A DNA stretch of 64,000 nt, taken from NCBI GenBank assembly GCA_036702865.1, contig DATNQD010000071.1, positions 233,496 through 297,495 on the forward strand, in the 5' to 3' direction. The DNA is from Trichocoleus sp. (GTDB lineage Bacteria; Cyanobacteriota; Cyanobacteriia; Elainellales; Elainellaceae). Position 1 is the first letter of the stretch. Each line of letters opens with the position of its first letter. This document shows, in pieces, positions 27,987-36,745 of the stretch. Under the pieces are notes generated by a model. It worked only from the letters and a program-made list of their open reading frames with translations. It ran no database searches and was not told the origin of the DNA. The translations under genes and the position numbers were made by a program.

Positions 27987-28376
27987 ATGAACTTCCAGCG
28001 TTTTGAGCATATCAATCTTTCCTGTCGTGACTTGAAAGCGACTCAGCAGTTCTATCAGACCCTTTTCCCCAATTGGTTTGTCCGCGCAGAAGGAGAAGGC
28101 TGGGTACATTTTGGCGATCGGCAGTTTTACTTATCGCTGTTTGAAGAACCTTCGCATACTGTTCGAGACTATGAGCCTTATGCCAGTATTGGCGTAAATC
28201 ATGTTGGGTTTGTCATTCAAGACGGAAGCGCAATGCAGGCAGCTCTAGACGCAGCAGGCATTTCCTATGAATTAATGAACGACGCACCTGAAACCAAGTT
28301 TCGTGCCTATCTGAATGATCCAGATGGCAACGAGATTGAACTGATCGAATATGAACCCGCCTACGCTATGCGGTAA
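27987..28376 (+). CDS. VOC/glyoxalase family protein
   Basis: 129 residues from the ATG at 27987, preceded by a strong TTGGAGG. The frame is open 77 codons upstream, but that part does not look like protein. Two beta-alpha-beta-beta-beta modules: FEHINLSCRDLKATQQFYQ with a metal-ligand His, and VNHVGFVIQDGSAMQAAL. DPDGNEIELIEYEP ends with the typical Glu ligand. This is a glyoxalase or dioxygenase-like enzyme of unknown substrate. The next gene, a SRPBCC protein, is convergent. Confidence 0.88.
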   Translation: MNFQRFEHINLSCRDLKATQQFYQTLFPNWFVRAEGEGWVHFGDRQFYLSLFEEPSHTVRDYEPYASIGVNHVGFVIQDGSAMQAALDAAGISYELMNDAPETKFRAYLNDPDGNEIELIEYEPAYAMR

Positions 28377-28382
28377 GTTGGC

Positions 28383-28829
28383 TTACTGCTCCTGATACTT
28401 TTGCAGCGCGTATTCTCGGAATCGCTCCAAGTCTGCTTGCAGGGTTGACTCCACGACTCGACCCAAAAACAGATTGTCCATGAGTTTCCCGATTACGCCA
28501 GGAATACCATAAGCGATGGTGAGCTTAATAATGCTGTGATCTCCCCGATCGTAAAAGCGGATTGCGCCCCGGTTGGGGAGACCATCGATCGATTCCCACT
28601 GGATAATTTGATTTGGGATAACTTTGAGGTTGCGAGAGAGCCAGCTAAACTCGAACCGTCCTGCTGCTAATGTCCACCGCGCCAGAGCCGGATCATCTTC
28701 CACCACTTTGACAGACTCAATCCACTTCATCCAACTTGGCATTTGCTCCAAATCAGACCAGAGATGCCAGACAAACTCCATAGGTACGTTGATCTCAGTC
28801 TGCACAGTATGTTCAAGCCAATCTGCCAT
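28383..28829 (-). CDS. SRPBCC (START-like cyclase/dehydrase) protein
   Basis: 148 residues from MADWLEHT; the frame runs 37 codons further but those residues are unlike the family. The helix-grip fold pattern is clear: TEINVPMEFVWHLWSDLEQMPSWMKWIESVKVVE at the start and a long C-terminal helix LQADLERFREYALQKYQ. Such proteins bind hydrophobic ligands; cyanobacterial relatives are coenzyme Q-binding or cyclase-like. The ligand is unknown. It ends 6 bp from the stop of the convergent VOC gene. Confidence 0.85.
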   Translation of the reverse strand: MADWLEHTVQTEINVPMEFVWHLWSDLEQMPSWMKWIESVKVVEDDPALARWTLAAGRFEFSWLSRNLKVIPNQIIQWESIDGLPNRGAIRFYDRGDHSIIKLTIAYGIPGVIGKLMDNLFLGRVVESTLQADLERFREYALQKYQEQ

Positions 28830-29146
28830 AACAGGAATTTGTGTAGGGGTAGAGATCACAAAGCATAGCGGAGACAGGAGTAGGGTATTACGCTTGTTGT
28901 AGCAGAAACAACCCGGAAATCCTCTTATCCATCCTCCCACAGCTTAAGATATGGCGGACATCATTGGCTCAACTCTCCACTTTTTAGCAGTCATTGATGT
29001 TTCTAACTCTTTTTAAGAAAAATTGGTAAAGTGTGCGGGTTTAAGCTTTCCAGGACTGAATGAAGTAATTGAGGATGATGTTATCTGTCCCCCAGAGGGC
29101 ATCCTAAGACATAAGAAACAATCGATCGTTCTGGTACGCATCCACC

Positions 29147-29908
29147 ATGTTCACCTACACAATCCTTGTAGAACCTCGGTTGGCTCAGACAAAACCGTCT
29201 GATCAGTTTGTGGGCTTGCCGCTCCAGCAGGTTTTGCTCATCACTTCAGGTTCGCTTGCCCTGCTGATTCTCGGTTTAGTTGCCTACACCAAATTTATGG
29301 TTGCCAAGCTAGAGAAACAGCGTCGCTTTGAAGAGTTCAAAAATCGGGAACTCCAGAAGAAACTGAAGCTGGCGCTTAACACCATTAGCAAGATGGAGAA
29401 AAACCCTGATCTGATTCACTCGCGGGAATTCAACCTGGACTACCTGCGCATGAGGATGGATGAGGAACAGTTCCACTTTGCCATTGTCAACCAGATCAAG
29501 ATCCGGGTGAAGGAAAAGATTTCGATCGCGCTGCGTCCCAGTCAGGCAGAGCAAGGTATGGTAGGGGTTGCCAGTGGCACTGGGCGACAGGTGGATGAAG
29601 TTTTTGATGTGGAATACGATCCATCAGGCTCTCCAGTGGGCAGAAATAAGCGAGTTCTATTTCGCATTCAAATCAAGCTAACGAAACTTCCTACGCAGCC
29701 CACTTCTGTAACCGTGACGCAGATTATCGACTGCATGGAGAAATATATGAGCCCTCAAACCGAGGACAATTGGCAGCCCACGATTCAGGGGCGCATTGCT
29801 TCAATGCACTGGGATCAAAAAGCAAAACCGACGCCGCTCCTGGTACTAGAGCAGACAAATGATGGTGTGAATGTAACATTCCGCACTCATCGAATTGCAG
29901 AAGGGTAA
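29147..29908 (+). CDS. Conserved single-pass membrane protein, unknown
   Basis: 253 residues. One strong membrane helix at about 29-50 (VLLITSGSLALLILGLVAYTKF) is followed by a charged coiled-coil stretch (KLEKQRRFEEFKNRELQKKLKLA) and a soluble domain with the conserved-looking block HSREFNLDYLRMRMDEEQFHFAIVN and ending FRTHRIAE. I recall similar proteins across cyanobacteria without assigned function. The N-terminus before the helix is probably on the lumenal or periplasmic side. It stands alone. Confidence 0.75.
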   Translation: MFTYTILVEPRLAQTKPSDQFVGLPLQQVLLITSGSLALLILGLVAYTKFMVAKLEKQRRFEEFKNRELQKKLKLALNTISKMEKNPDLIHSREFNLDYLRMRMDEEQFHFAIVNQIKIRVKEKISIALRPSQAEQGMVGVASGTGRQVDEVFDVEYDPSGSPVGRNKRVLFRIQIKLTKLPTQPTSVTVTQIIDCMEKYMSPQTEDNWQPTIQGRIASMHWDQKAKPTPLLVLEQTNDGVNVTFRTHRIAEG

Positions 29909-30160
29909 AGCTTAGATTACATATAGTAATTCGCCTTGTTCTTTTTCAAGCAATAGCTTAATAGGCTTTCGATCAGCAGTTGGCAATCAAAGACCATACT
30001 GAAATAAAAGTGTAAAAAATAGTAATAGTCTGACGCTTTTTCCGTAAATTTATCTTTATAACAGCAAAAATTCTCTGTAAAATTACTGGCTCTCCTGTAC
30101 GATCGCGCCCAACTTCGGGGCAAGCTAGAGTGACATTTATTTATAAAATGCCTTTCGCTT

Positions 30161-31921
30161 ATGGCAGCCGATCGCCTAGGAAATAGTCTTCAGTCTGCAA
30201 AAAAATTAGGCACTCTCTCTTCTAATCCAGTGACAATCCGAGATGCGGTTGGACGTATCGACCGAACAGATGTTTGTCGCTTTAATGTGAGCCAACGCAG
30301 CAGCTTGAATGTACAGTTGTCTAATTTGCGGAAGGGTACTGCGATCGGATTTGATGTCTTCACTGTAAAAAACGCCAGAGGGAAGGCTTGGCGCAAAATT
30401 CTCCGGACAGACCTTAGTCAGTTGAGACCCAAAGACTGGCGGAGCCACTTTAACTTACTGACTCGCTCAACGCTCACCCAACCCAGCAAACCGATTACGC
30501 TAACGCTGCCAGCAGGAGAATATTACCTGAGGATCTCCAGTCGCAAGGGGACGACGCCCTATACGCTTGTTACTGCTGCTGAGACCATACTGCCTCCAAC
30601 CCCTAGCGAACCAGCAACCCCCGGAGTGCCCGTTAAGCTTAGCCGCTCCTGGATCAGACAGCTCGGGACGAGTGCCAATGACTACGCTTATGGAATTAGC
30701 GTTCAGGGGTTCAGCGATGCTGCCCAAACGATCGAGATAGCAGGTTCAACAGAAGGTAGCCTTAGCGGTACGAATGCGGGCGATCGAGACAGTTACGCTG
30801 CTCAATATACCTCGGCTGGAACTCTGCAATGGACGAGGCAGTTCGGCAAATCTGGCTTAGATACTGCTGCTGACATTAGAACCGACAGCCAGGGCAATTA
30901 CTACGTCGCGGGCGTCGATATTGTGCCGGGAACTGCTCCCAACCCCAATGGCTACCTCGCCAAATTTAGCAGCGACGGTACAGAACTTTGGCGACAGGTA
31001 ATTAATACAACCGTTCCTGTGTTTGTGCTACTTGGTCGTATCACGCTGAATGCGGCTGATGCGGTTTCCAGCTTGGCGATCGATGCAGCAAACAACATAT
31101 ACATTACGGGCTTCGTAGGAGGTATTCCTGATCTGGTTCTAGGCATCACTCGTCCCAGTAAAACGTTTGTCGCAAAATACGGCAGCGACGGTACACAAAA
31201 ATGGTTTACCGAATTAGATCTGCCAGGATCTTCTGGTGGAACCGATTTAGCGCTTGATAGCCAGGGCAATGTTTACCTGACTGGAATCACGAATGGTGTG
31301 CTAACAGCCGATTCAAGCAATCCCTTTGCAGATGGCGATATCTTTGTTGCCAAGTTCAGCACAGATGGAACGCAACTCTGGAACCAATCGATCGCCGCTG
31401 CGGGTAGAAACTATGCGCGAGGACTGGCATTAGATAGTTCTGGAAATGTTTATATCATGGGCGAAACGATCGGCGCACTTCCCGGACAAACCAGTGCAGG
31501 CGGCACAGATGCTTTTTTAGCCAAATATGACAATAGCGGCACAGCCCAATGGCTCAAACAGTTTGGTACGCCCCAACTTGATGAAGGGCAAGCCATTGCA
31601 GTCGATCGTCTGAATCGGATTTATGTCACTGGAGAAACCGCAGGATCCCTGTTCGGGAATGCGGCACTTGGACAATCCGATGCATTTCTGGCAGTCTTTG
31701 ATCCGGTTGGTAATGTGCTTGGCAGCACCCAAGTCGGCACTGCTCAAAACGACGAAACCTATGGCATCGCAGTTGCGAATCCTGCCAATCCGACTTTGCC
31801 TAACCAACCCTATACCGTTTATCTAACCGGACAAACGCAAGGCACCTTCCCCGACGCAGCAACGACCAGCCAAGGCAACTACGATACCTGGCTTGCTCAA
31901 TACAGCGTCACCCAAGCCTAG
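30161..31921 (+). CDS. PPC-SBBP beta-propeller protein
   Basis: 586 residues. The first 145 resemble a bacterial pre-peptidase C-terminal (PPC) domain placed at the N-terminus (SLQSAKKLGTL, TDVCRFNVSQRSSLNVQLSNL, PAGEYYLRISSRKGTTPYTL). A Pro-rich hinge (PPTPSEPATPGVP) leads to about seven SBBP repeats built on the pattern W.RQFGT...D...A.D..GN.Y..G.T.G, for example GNVYLTGITNG and GNVYIMGETIG. These form a propeller, so binding to an extracellular ligand is likely. No Sec signal peptide is seen. The CAP gene at 32095 shares the N-terminal domain. Confidence 0.85.
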   Translation: MAADRLGNSLQSAKKLGTLSSNPVTIRDAVGRIDRTDVCRFNVSQRSSLNVQLSNLRKGTAIGFDVFTVKNARGKAWRKILRTDLSQLRPKDWRSHFNLLTRSTLTQPSKPITLTLPAGEYYLRISSRKGTTPYTLVTAAETILPPTPSEPATPGVPVKLSRSWIRQLGTSANDYAYGISVQGFSDAAQTIEIAGSTEGSLSGTNAGDRDSYAAQYTSAGTLQWTRQFGKSGLDTAADIRTDSQGNYYVAGVDIVPGTAPNPNGYLAKFSSDGTELWRQVINTTVPVFVLLGRITLNAADAVSSLAIDAANNIYITGFVGGIPDLVLGITRPSKTFVAKYGSDGTQKWFTELDLPGSSGGTDLALDSQGNVYLTGITNGVLTADSSNPFADGDIFVAKFSTDGTQLWNQSIAAAGRNYARGLALDSSGNVYIMGETIGALPGQTSAGGTDAFLAKYDNSGTAQWLKQFGTPQLDEGQAIAVDRLNRIYVTGETAGSLFGNAALGQSDAFLAVFDPVGNVLGSTQVGTAQNDETYGIAVANPANPTLPNQPYTVYLTGQTQGTFPDAATTSQGNYDTWLAQYSVTQA

Positions 31922-32094
31922 CTTCTTGTCCTATCTCCCACCACCTTTTACCCATCCTTACCCTTAAGCGATCAGCAAACTCGCTTATTTTCTGCAGCGG
32001 TACTCTCTCGCTTTTGGTGTATCCCAGGAGGGCGATCGAGCTTTGCAATCCGCTTACTGGAGTACAGATGCAGCGTTTGTTATAAGGAGAATCC

Positions 32095-32901
32095 ATGCCT
32101 AAGAATCTGTCTGGCAATCAATTAAGCCAAGCAAATTCGATTTCAGGCACAACAAGCTTTAGCGATCGAGTCAGTCGGCAAAATCCGGTTGATCTCTATA
32201 GTTTCAATCTCTCGGAAGCAAGTGGCTTCAACCTTCGATTTAGAAGTTCTGGTCGGGGAGCCAACTTGAAATTGATTCAAGATCGCAATCAAAATAGCTT
32301 AGTTGATGCAGGGGAGGTGCTGCAATCTACCACGATGCGTCCTCAAGAGAGGGCAGTGAATGTCTCTCAATTAGACCCAGGAACTTACTTTCTTCAGGTT
32401 TCAACGACTGCTAAAGGTAACAATAACTATCGATTGAGCCTCACCTCGACTCCCTCAGGAGCTTCAACCCAACTGCAAGCCAATGCAGAAAGCTCTCCGA
32501 GCATGATTGATCAAGTCGTCTTGCTCACGAACAACTTCCGTCGTCAAAATGGACTGCTACCCCTGACGGTCAATCCGCTCTTGAATGCGGCAGCCCAATC
32601 TCAAAGCCAGAATATGGCACTGCAAGACTATTTTGATCACACTGCACCGGACGGCTCAACACCAGGGCAAAGGGTCACTGCAGCAGGCTATCGCTGGTCA
32701 CGAGTTGCTGAAAATATTGGGGCAGGCTACAGCACAGCGGACGCAGTCGTGGAAGGTTGGATTAACAGCCCCGGACATCGTGCCAATATGCTCGATCCCA
32801 ATGTGACTGAAATCGGCATTGGCTACTACTTCTTGCCAAACGATACCGGAAACCAGAACTGGAACTACTACTGGACTCAGGAATTTGGGAAGCAAATGTA
32901 G
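32095..32901 (+). CDS. PPC-CAP domain protein
   Basis: 268 residues: a PPC-like domain (about 5-120, with FSDRVSRQNPVDLYSFNLSEASGFNLRF and an EF-like DRNQNSLVDAGE) and a CAP/SCP domain (about 138-266). The latter has VVLLTNNFRRQNGLLPL, the ligand His in DYFDHTAPDGSTP, AENIGAGY and SPGHRANMLDPNVTEIGIGYY. CAP proteins are secreted; no signal peptide is visible here. ATG follows AAGGAGAA. A paralog with the same two domains is at 53539-54390. Confidence 0.9.
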   Translation: MPKNLSGNQLSQANSISGTTSFSDRVSRQNPVDLYSFNLSEASGFNLRFRSSGRGANLKLIQDRNQNSLVDAGEVLQSTTMRPQERAVNVSQLDPGTYFLQVSTTAKGNNNYRLSLTSTPSGASTQLQANAESSPSMIDQVVLLTNNFRRQNGLLPLTVNPLLNAAAQSQSQNMALQDYFDHTAPDGSTPGQRVTAAGYRWSRVAENIGAGYSTADAVVEGWINSPGHRANMLDPNVTEIGIGYYFLPNDTGNQNWNYYWTQEFGKQM

Positions 32902-33027
32902 TTGGTGTTAGGGGGCAGGCAATCGCAGATTTCTATGCAGGCTGATATGAATTGATTCCTTCGTAGCAGGTGTATCCCTGCTATTTTTTGTGCCGATCGC
33001 CTGAAGCCATCAAAGTACACTCGAAGC

Positions 33028-33041
33028 AAAAGGCGCCTTTT
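33028..33041. repeat. Perfect 14-bp palindrome
   Basis: AAAAGGCGCCTTTT lies between the CAP gene and the DUF1997 gene, followed by GGCATT repeats (TTAGGCATTTATTAGGCATT). It could be a terminator-like stem for the CAP gene, though the loop would have to open the centre. Confidence 0.5.
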
Positions 33042-33173
33042 TAGGCATTTATTAGGCATTAAAGGTAATGGGCATTAAAGGCAGATAGAGGCAAACGCAA
33101 AGATGGGGACAGTGATTGTGCCCCCAGTCCAAATTTTAATAAAAGCAATGAAAGTAATGTTATTTCGTTTGGC

Positions 33174-33896
33174 TTACAGTGCTTTTCGTCGCTTCTTAGG
33201 GAAGGGAACACCGATCGCCTGATGAAAATCTTCTTGAACCTTGTGAGTTAGGCAGCGCGAAACCTGTCGCACGATTTGATTGAGGAGCCGATCGCCCGTT
33301 GTTTGAACCATTGAGGTGGGCAAGGCATGGATAAAGCGGGGAAACTGGACTGTCACCTTGAGGTCGAGTTCCCACTCAACGCGCGTCATCTTGGGCGGCA
33401 GAAGTTTTTGATTTTGAGCGGAAAAGAGAGCAGGTTCAGGATCAGCCTCCACCAGTTGCATCGCTGCTTGAAAGTCTACCTCATAACCGGGAGGCTCATA
33501 GCCGGGGACAGGAATCGTCTCGATCCGATAGATGCCTTCATACTGCGGCAGCAGATCTAGCCCGACTTTGGGTTCCACCTCATAGCCAAACGAACCAAAC
33601 TTACCCACGGTTAGCGCGTAGCCGTTTTCGCCAATTGGTTCAGATTGCATTGGATGGGCACAGCGGGGAAACCAGGAGCGATGCGCGTCTAGATAGTGAG
33701 CAACCTTGCTTGCCTCAGCATACATTTCCATATAGCTAGAAAATGTGCCATGAAAGGAGGTTGGTTCTGCTGTCTGCTGAGTTGTTTCTTTAGCTTGAGG
33801 GTCAGCCAGAGAAATGCCATCAACTTGTCCGGCAGTGGCTCCCAAAATTGGGGATGCGGCATCCATGGGGAAATGTTCTGCTGAATTTGCCTGCAT
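33174..33896 (-). CDS. DUF1997 family protein
   Basis: 240 residues. After an unordered N-terminus of about 45 residues, FHGTFSSYMEMYAEASKVAHYLDAHRSWFPRCAHPMQ starts the DUF1997 domain. It continues with VGKFGSFGYEVEPKVGLDLLP and VPGYEPPGYEVDFQAAM, and ends with a helix (HALPTSMVQTTGDRLLNQIVRQVSRCLTHKVQEDF). The family is found in cyanobacteria and plants; its function is not known to me. It is SRPBCC-like in appearance. The gene stands alone with its promoter in the 508-bp spacer to the right. Confidence 0.88.
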   Translation of the reverse strand: MQANSAEHFPMDAASPILGATAGQVDGISLADPQAKETTQQTAEPTSFHGTFSSYMEMYAEASKVAHYLDAHRSWFPRCAHPMQSEPIGENGYALTVGKFGSFGYEVEPKVGLDLLPQYEGIYRIETIPVPGYEPPGYEVDFQAAMQLVEADPEPALFSAQNQKLLPPKMTRVEWELDLKVTVQFPRFIHALPTSMVQTTGDRLLNQIVRQVSRCLTHKVQEDFHQAIGVPFPKKRRKAL

Positions 33897-34404
33897 ACGC
33901 TATGTTCCTGCAATCTTCCTGCGATCGTTGCTGTCGGACGGCTATTGCGTCAAGGGGATGAATCCAGTTTGTGGAATTCAAGAGAGATTCGAGGCAATCT
34001 GCCCAGTCGGATAACGGGAATCTAAACCCGAATGCGTTAGAAACCAGTCTAACAGTCTATCAAGGGGGAGATGAGCCTGGAATTTCGTTCAGCATATCCT
34101 TTCAAGGAGAGGTATAACCTCGATTGATCTACGGAGAGCAATAATGAAGCCTCTTTCGAGCGATCGTTCGATCCTGATTAATTTACGGAGGTTTTGCCAT
34201 AAGTTTTGCTTTTCTAAGGGCTGTATCCAAATACACTCTAGAGCAGCATCTGTCCGGAGTTGGATTGTGAGAGATGACGTCGTTTTTTGTGAATGACTCT
34301 TTCATCCAGCACAGAGATTCCCTAATTTGTTTCGATAGAATTTTCAATAAGCATTCACCCATTAACTTAACTCAGGTTTACTCAACTTAGTAAAGAGGCA
34401 GACT
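33897..34404 (+). other. Intergenic region, one weak short ORF
   Basis: 508 bp of divergent promoter DNA. A 50-codon plus-strand ORF from 34144 (MKPLSSDRSILINL) has GGAG upstream but unconvincing composition. A hairpin-forming GAGGTATAACCTC lies near 34110. Nothing else was recognised. Confidence 0.35.
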
Positions 34405-35064
34405 ATGAAAGCATTTGTAGCAGGGGCTACCGGGGAAACCGGACGACGGATTGTGCAAGAACTGGTGCAGCGAAATATTCCGGTACGAGCACTTGTTCGT
34501 GATTTAGAGAAGGCAAAAGCAATCCTCCCAACTGAGGCAGAATGTGTTGTGGGTGATGTGTTGCAGGTCGAGAGCCTGGCAGCAGCGATCGGAGATTGCA
34601 CGGTGATTTTATCGGCAACGGGAGCCGCGCCTAGCTTCGATCCCACAGGTCCTTATAAAGTGGACTATGAGGGCACCAAAAATTTGGTAGACGCAGGAAA
34701 GCAAAAGGGCATTCAGCAATTTGTGATGGTGTCTTCGCTCTGCACATCCCAACTGTTTCATCCGCTGAATCTGTTCTGGCTAATCTTGGTCTGGAAGAAG
34801 CGGGCAGAAGAGTATTTGCAGCAGAGTGGCTTAACCTACACGATCGTTCGTCCTGGTGGCTTGAAGAACGAAGACAACCGCGATGCGATCGTCATGTCTA
34901 AAGCAGATACTCTGTTTGATGGCAGCATTCCTCGAACCAAAGTGGCGCAAGTTTGCGTTGAGGCTCTGTCTCAGCCAGAAGCAAAAAATAAGATTGTTGA
35001 GATTGTAGCGAAGCCCGATGCTCCAGCTCAGGCGTTTGACGCTATGTTTGCAAGTGTGGCTTAG
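34405..35064 (+). CDS. NAD(P)-binding SDR/NmrA-like oxidoreductase
   Basis: 219 residues of the atypical short-chain dehydrogenase group. The dinucleotide motif is G7-ATG10-ETG13, followed by a basic residue after strand 2 (LVRDLEKA) that favours NADP. VVGDVLQVESLAAA and SATGAAPSFDP continue the Rossmann fold. The catalytic YxxxK is absent, as is usual in NmrA/HSCARG/Tic62-type proteins (WKKRAEEYLQQSGLTYTIVRPGGL), so it may be a redox sensor or assembly factor. The ATG is preceded by AAAGAGGCAG. Confidence 0.88.
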   Translation: MKAFVAGATGETGRRIVQELVQRNIPVRALVRDLEKAKAILPTEAECVVGDVLQVESLAAAIGDCTVILSATGAAPSFDPTGPYKVDYEGTKNLVDAGKQKGIQQFVMVSSLCTSQLFHPLNLFWLILVWKKRAEEYLQQSGLTYTIVRPGGLKNEDNRDAIVMSKADTLFDGSIPRTKVAQVCVEALSQPEAKNKIVEIVAKPDAPAQAFDAMFASVA

Positions 35065-35089
35065 GACGTTGAAGTGGCAGCAACATCCG

Positions 35090-35344
35090 CTACTTTGGAT
35101 CGATTCCTAATGCTTTAAGTTGAGATGCGAGTCGCTTCAGATTCTCTTTGAGAAGGACAATTATCTGCCATTGGCTGCTCATTGCTGTCTGGATAGATGA
35201 TTCCGCGATCGAGTGAGAGGGGCATGGGATGGCTACCTTGAAAGCCTCTCGCTCATCGTCTACAGAGGAGATATTGACAGGCAGCGTTTGCTGATTAAGC
35301 TGTAAATAATCAGTATCAAAACCTTGAGCTATTGCAGAGCTAGG
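35090..35344 (-). pseudogene. Open frame without start codon, possible gene remnant
   Basis: The minus strand is open for 84 codons between a stop at 35345-35347 and the stop at 35090-35092, with no early ATG, GTG or TTG. The readable end (LLKENLKRLASQLKALGIDP) has the pattern of the helical tail of Uma2-type proteins (ERLAAQLRALGIDP), from memory. It could be the last part of a truncated gene. It fills most of the spacer between the SDR gene and the next plus-strand gene. Confidence 0.35.
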
Positions 35345-35349
35345 CTACC

Positions 35350-35658
35350 GTGATTGTTACGCTCTTCATTCTTGTGATTGGTTTAGCGCCGCCTCTCTTT
35401 TCTGTCTGGATTTTGCGACGAGCCGATGCCCGTGCCCAAGAACGATTGCGACTGGCGATCGATTCGGTTTCCACCAGAGGATTGCCCAGGATGGGGTTAT
35501 CTCCTGAGCATCACTATGTTGAGGGTATTGGCTATATGATTGGCGACCTCACCTGTCGATTTAATGCGCGATCGAGCTATATCCGCTGTGCGATTAACCC
35601 AATGGGTCCCTGTCAGGGTTGTTCTCAATATCAAGAGCGAGATTTGCCCAACCCCTAG
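35350..35658 (+). CDS. DUF6464-like small membrane protein
   Basis: 102 residues from a GTG. Residues 1-20 form one membrane helix (MIVTLFILVIGLAPPLFSVW), followed by a soluble part with the conserved Cys pattern DLTCRFNARSSYIRCAINPMGPCQGCSQY (wording typical, from memory, of the cyanobacterial DUF6464 group). Four cysteines there could bind metal or form disulfides. The next gene is convergent, with stops only a few bases apart. Confidence 0.7.
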   Translation: MIVTLFILVIGLAPPLFSVWILRRADARAQERLRLAIDSVSTRGLPRMGLSPEHHYVEGIGYMIGDLTCRFNARSSYIRCAINPMGPCQGCSQYQERDLPNP

Positions 35659-35666
35659 TCAGCGCA

Positions 35667-36545
35667 TTAGCGAGGAACAACCTGTACTCTCTGAGAGACA
35701 GTCGTAATGCCATCTTCGCGCACCAGAATTCCGGATATCCATCGGTTGCCCGGAGCACGGGGGGCACGTCCTTGTTTGAATAGCCCTCCGGCTGAGAGAA
35801 GTTCAAACTCGATCGGTGCAGTTTGGAGCACATTTCTGCTGTCGATCGTTTCTTCCTGGGCTGCACCAAGCAACAGCCGATTTCCAAGGGGTTCTGCAAC
35901 GATCGCATCAAAATCAAACGTTTGTCCGATCGTCACTTGCTCTGGGAGGTTGACTTCGACGCTGGGTGGCTTCTCGCCTGAAGTGGTTTGACTGGTTTCT
36001 GAGAGAATCTCTTGCTGAACAATTTTTTGAGCTTCAAATCGCTGTCGAGCCGTGATCTTGGCGTTGAGGTTTACAGCTCTCCCATCATTGGTTTGGGTGC
36101 CCGTAATCGTGGTTGTGGTTTCCGCAATGATGGCGTTGCCCTCAGGCTGCCAGGAATTCAATGTGGTTTGATAGGTCAGGTTAGGATAGTTCTTCCAAAG
36201 ATCGCTGAGCATGGATTCAAGCGTGGCGTAGGTCAAACCGTCTGAGTTGGTGAAGCTGGGGCTGTAGAAGCGCATGACGGTCGCCAAATCATGCTGACTC
36301 GCAGCTGCATCAATTTGGGCAAGTGCCTGGGTCAGTTCTGGTGGAGCCGAATTTACAGCTGGTGCTTGAGTTGAAGGAGATTGGGTTGGGGTTGCTTGAG
36401 GCGTTTGAGCAACTGCACCCTCAGCCCAAACGATCGTCAACCCCAGGAGAACGCAGGGAACCAGCGTCAGCGATCGGCGCATGATCTGAGAAAGACGATA
36501 ACGGTATTGGGAGGAGTGCAAGGGGGCAGTGGAAGGCATGGGCAT
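35667..36545 (-). CDS. Exported protein with SnoaL/DUF4440-like domain
   Basis: 292 residues from the ATG at 36545 (GAGG upstream); the ATG at 36482 would give 271 and begin closer to the signal peptide MRRSLTLVPCVLLGLTIVWAEG. The exported part starts with a Pro/Gln/Ala linker. A domain of about 110 residues (LTQALAQIDAAASQHDLATVMRFYSPSF to ITARQRFEAQKIVQQE) has the SnoaL-like or DUF4440 pattern. It is followed by a beta domain (VTIGQTFDFDAIV to ISGILVREDGITTVSQRVQV). Function unknown. Confidence 0.75.
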   Translation of the reverse strand: MPMPSTAPLHSSQYRYRLSQIMRRSLTLVPCVLLGLTIVWAEGAVAQTPQATPTQSPSTQAPAVNSAPPELTQALAQIDAAASQHDLATVMRFYSPSFTNSDGLTYATLESMLSDLWKNYPNLTYQTTLNSWQPEGNAIIAETTTTITGTQTNDGRAVNLNAKITARQRFEAQKIVQQEILSETSQTTSGEKPPSVEVNLPEQVTIGQTFDFDAIVAEPLGNRLLLGAAQEETIDSRNVLQTAPIEFELLSAGGLFKQGRAPRAPGNRWISGILVREDGITTVSQRVQVVPR

Positions 36546-36745
36546 TCGCCTCAAGGTAATGTAAAACGGACAGAAACCACCGAAATCTTCAGGCTGAAAG
36601 CAGGTTATCCGCATTCTCGCTCTGAGTGGTGACTAACCAGTGATTATAAGCTAACCTGATCAAGCCATCGATCGAACACCCTTGGATTAATCCTTTGTAA
36701 AGCTGCTGTTCCGAATCAGGGAGACTATATCAGGGAGAGAATGTC

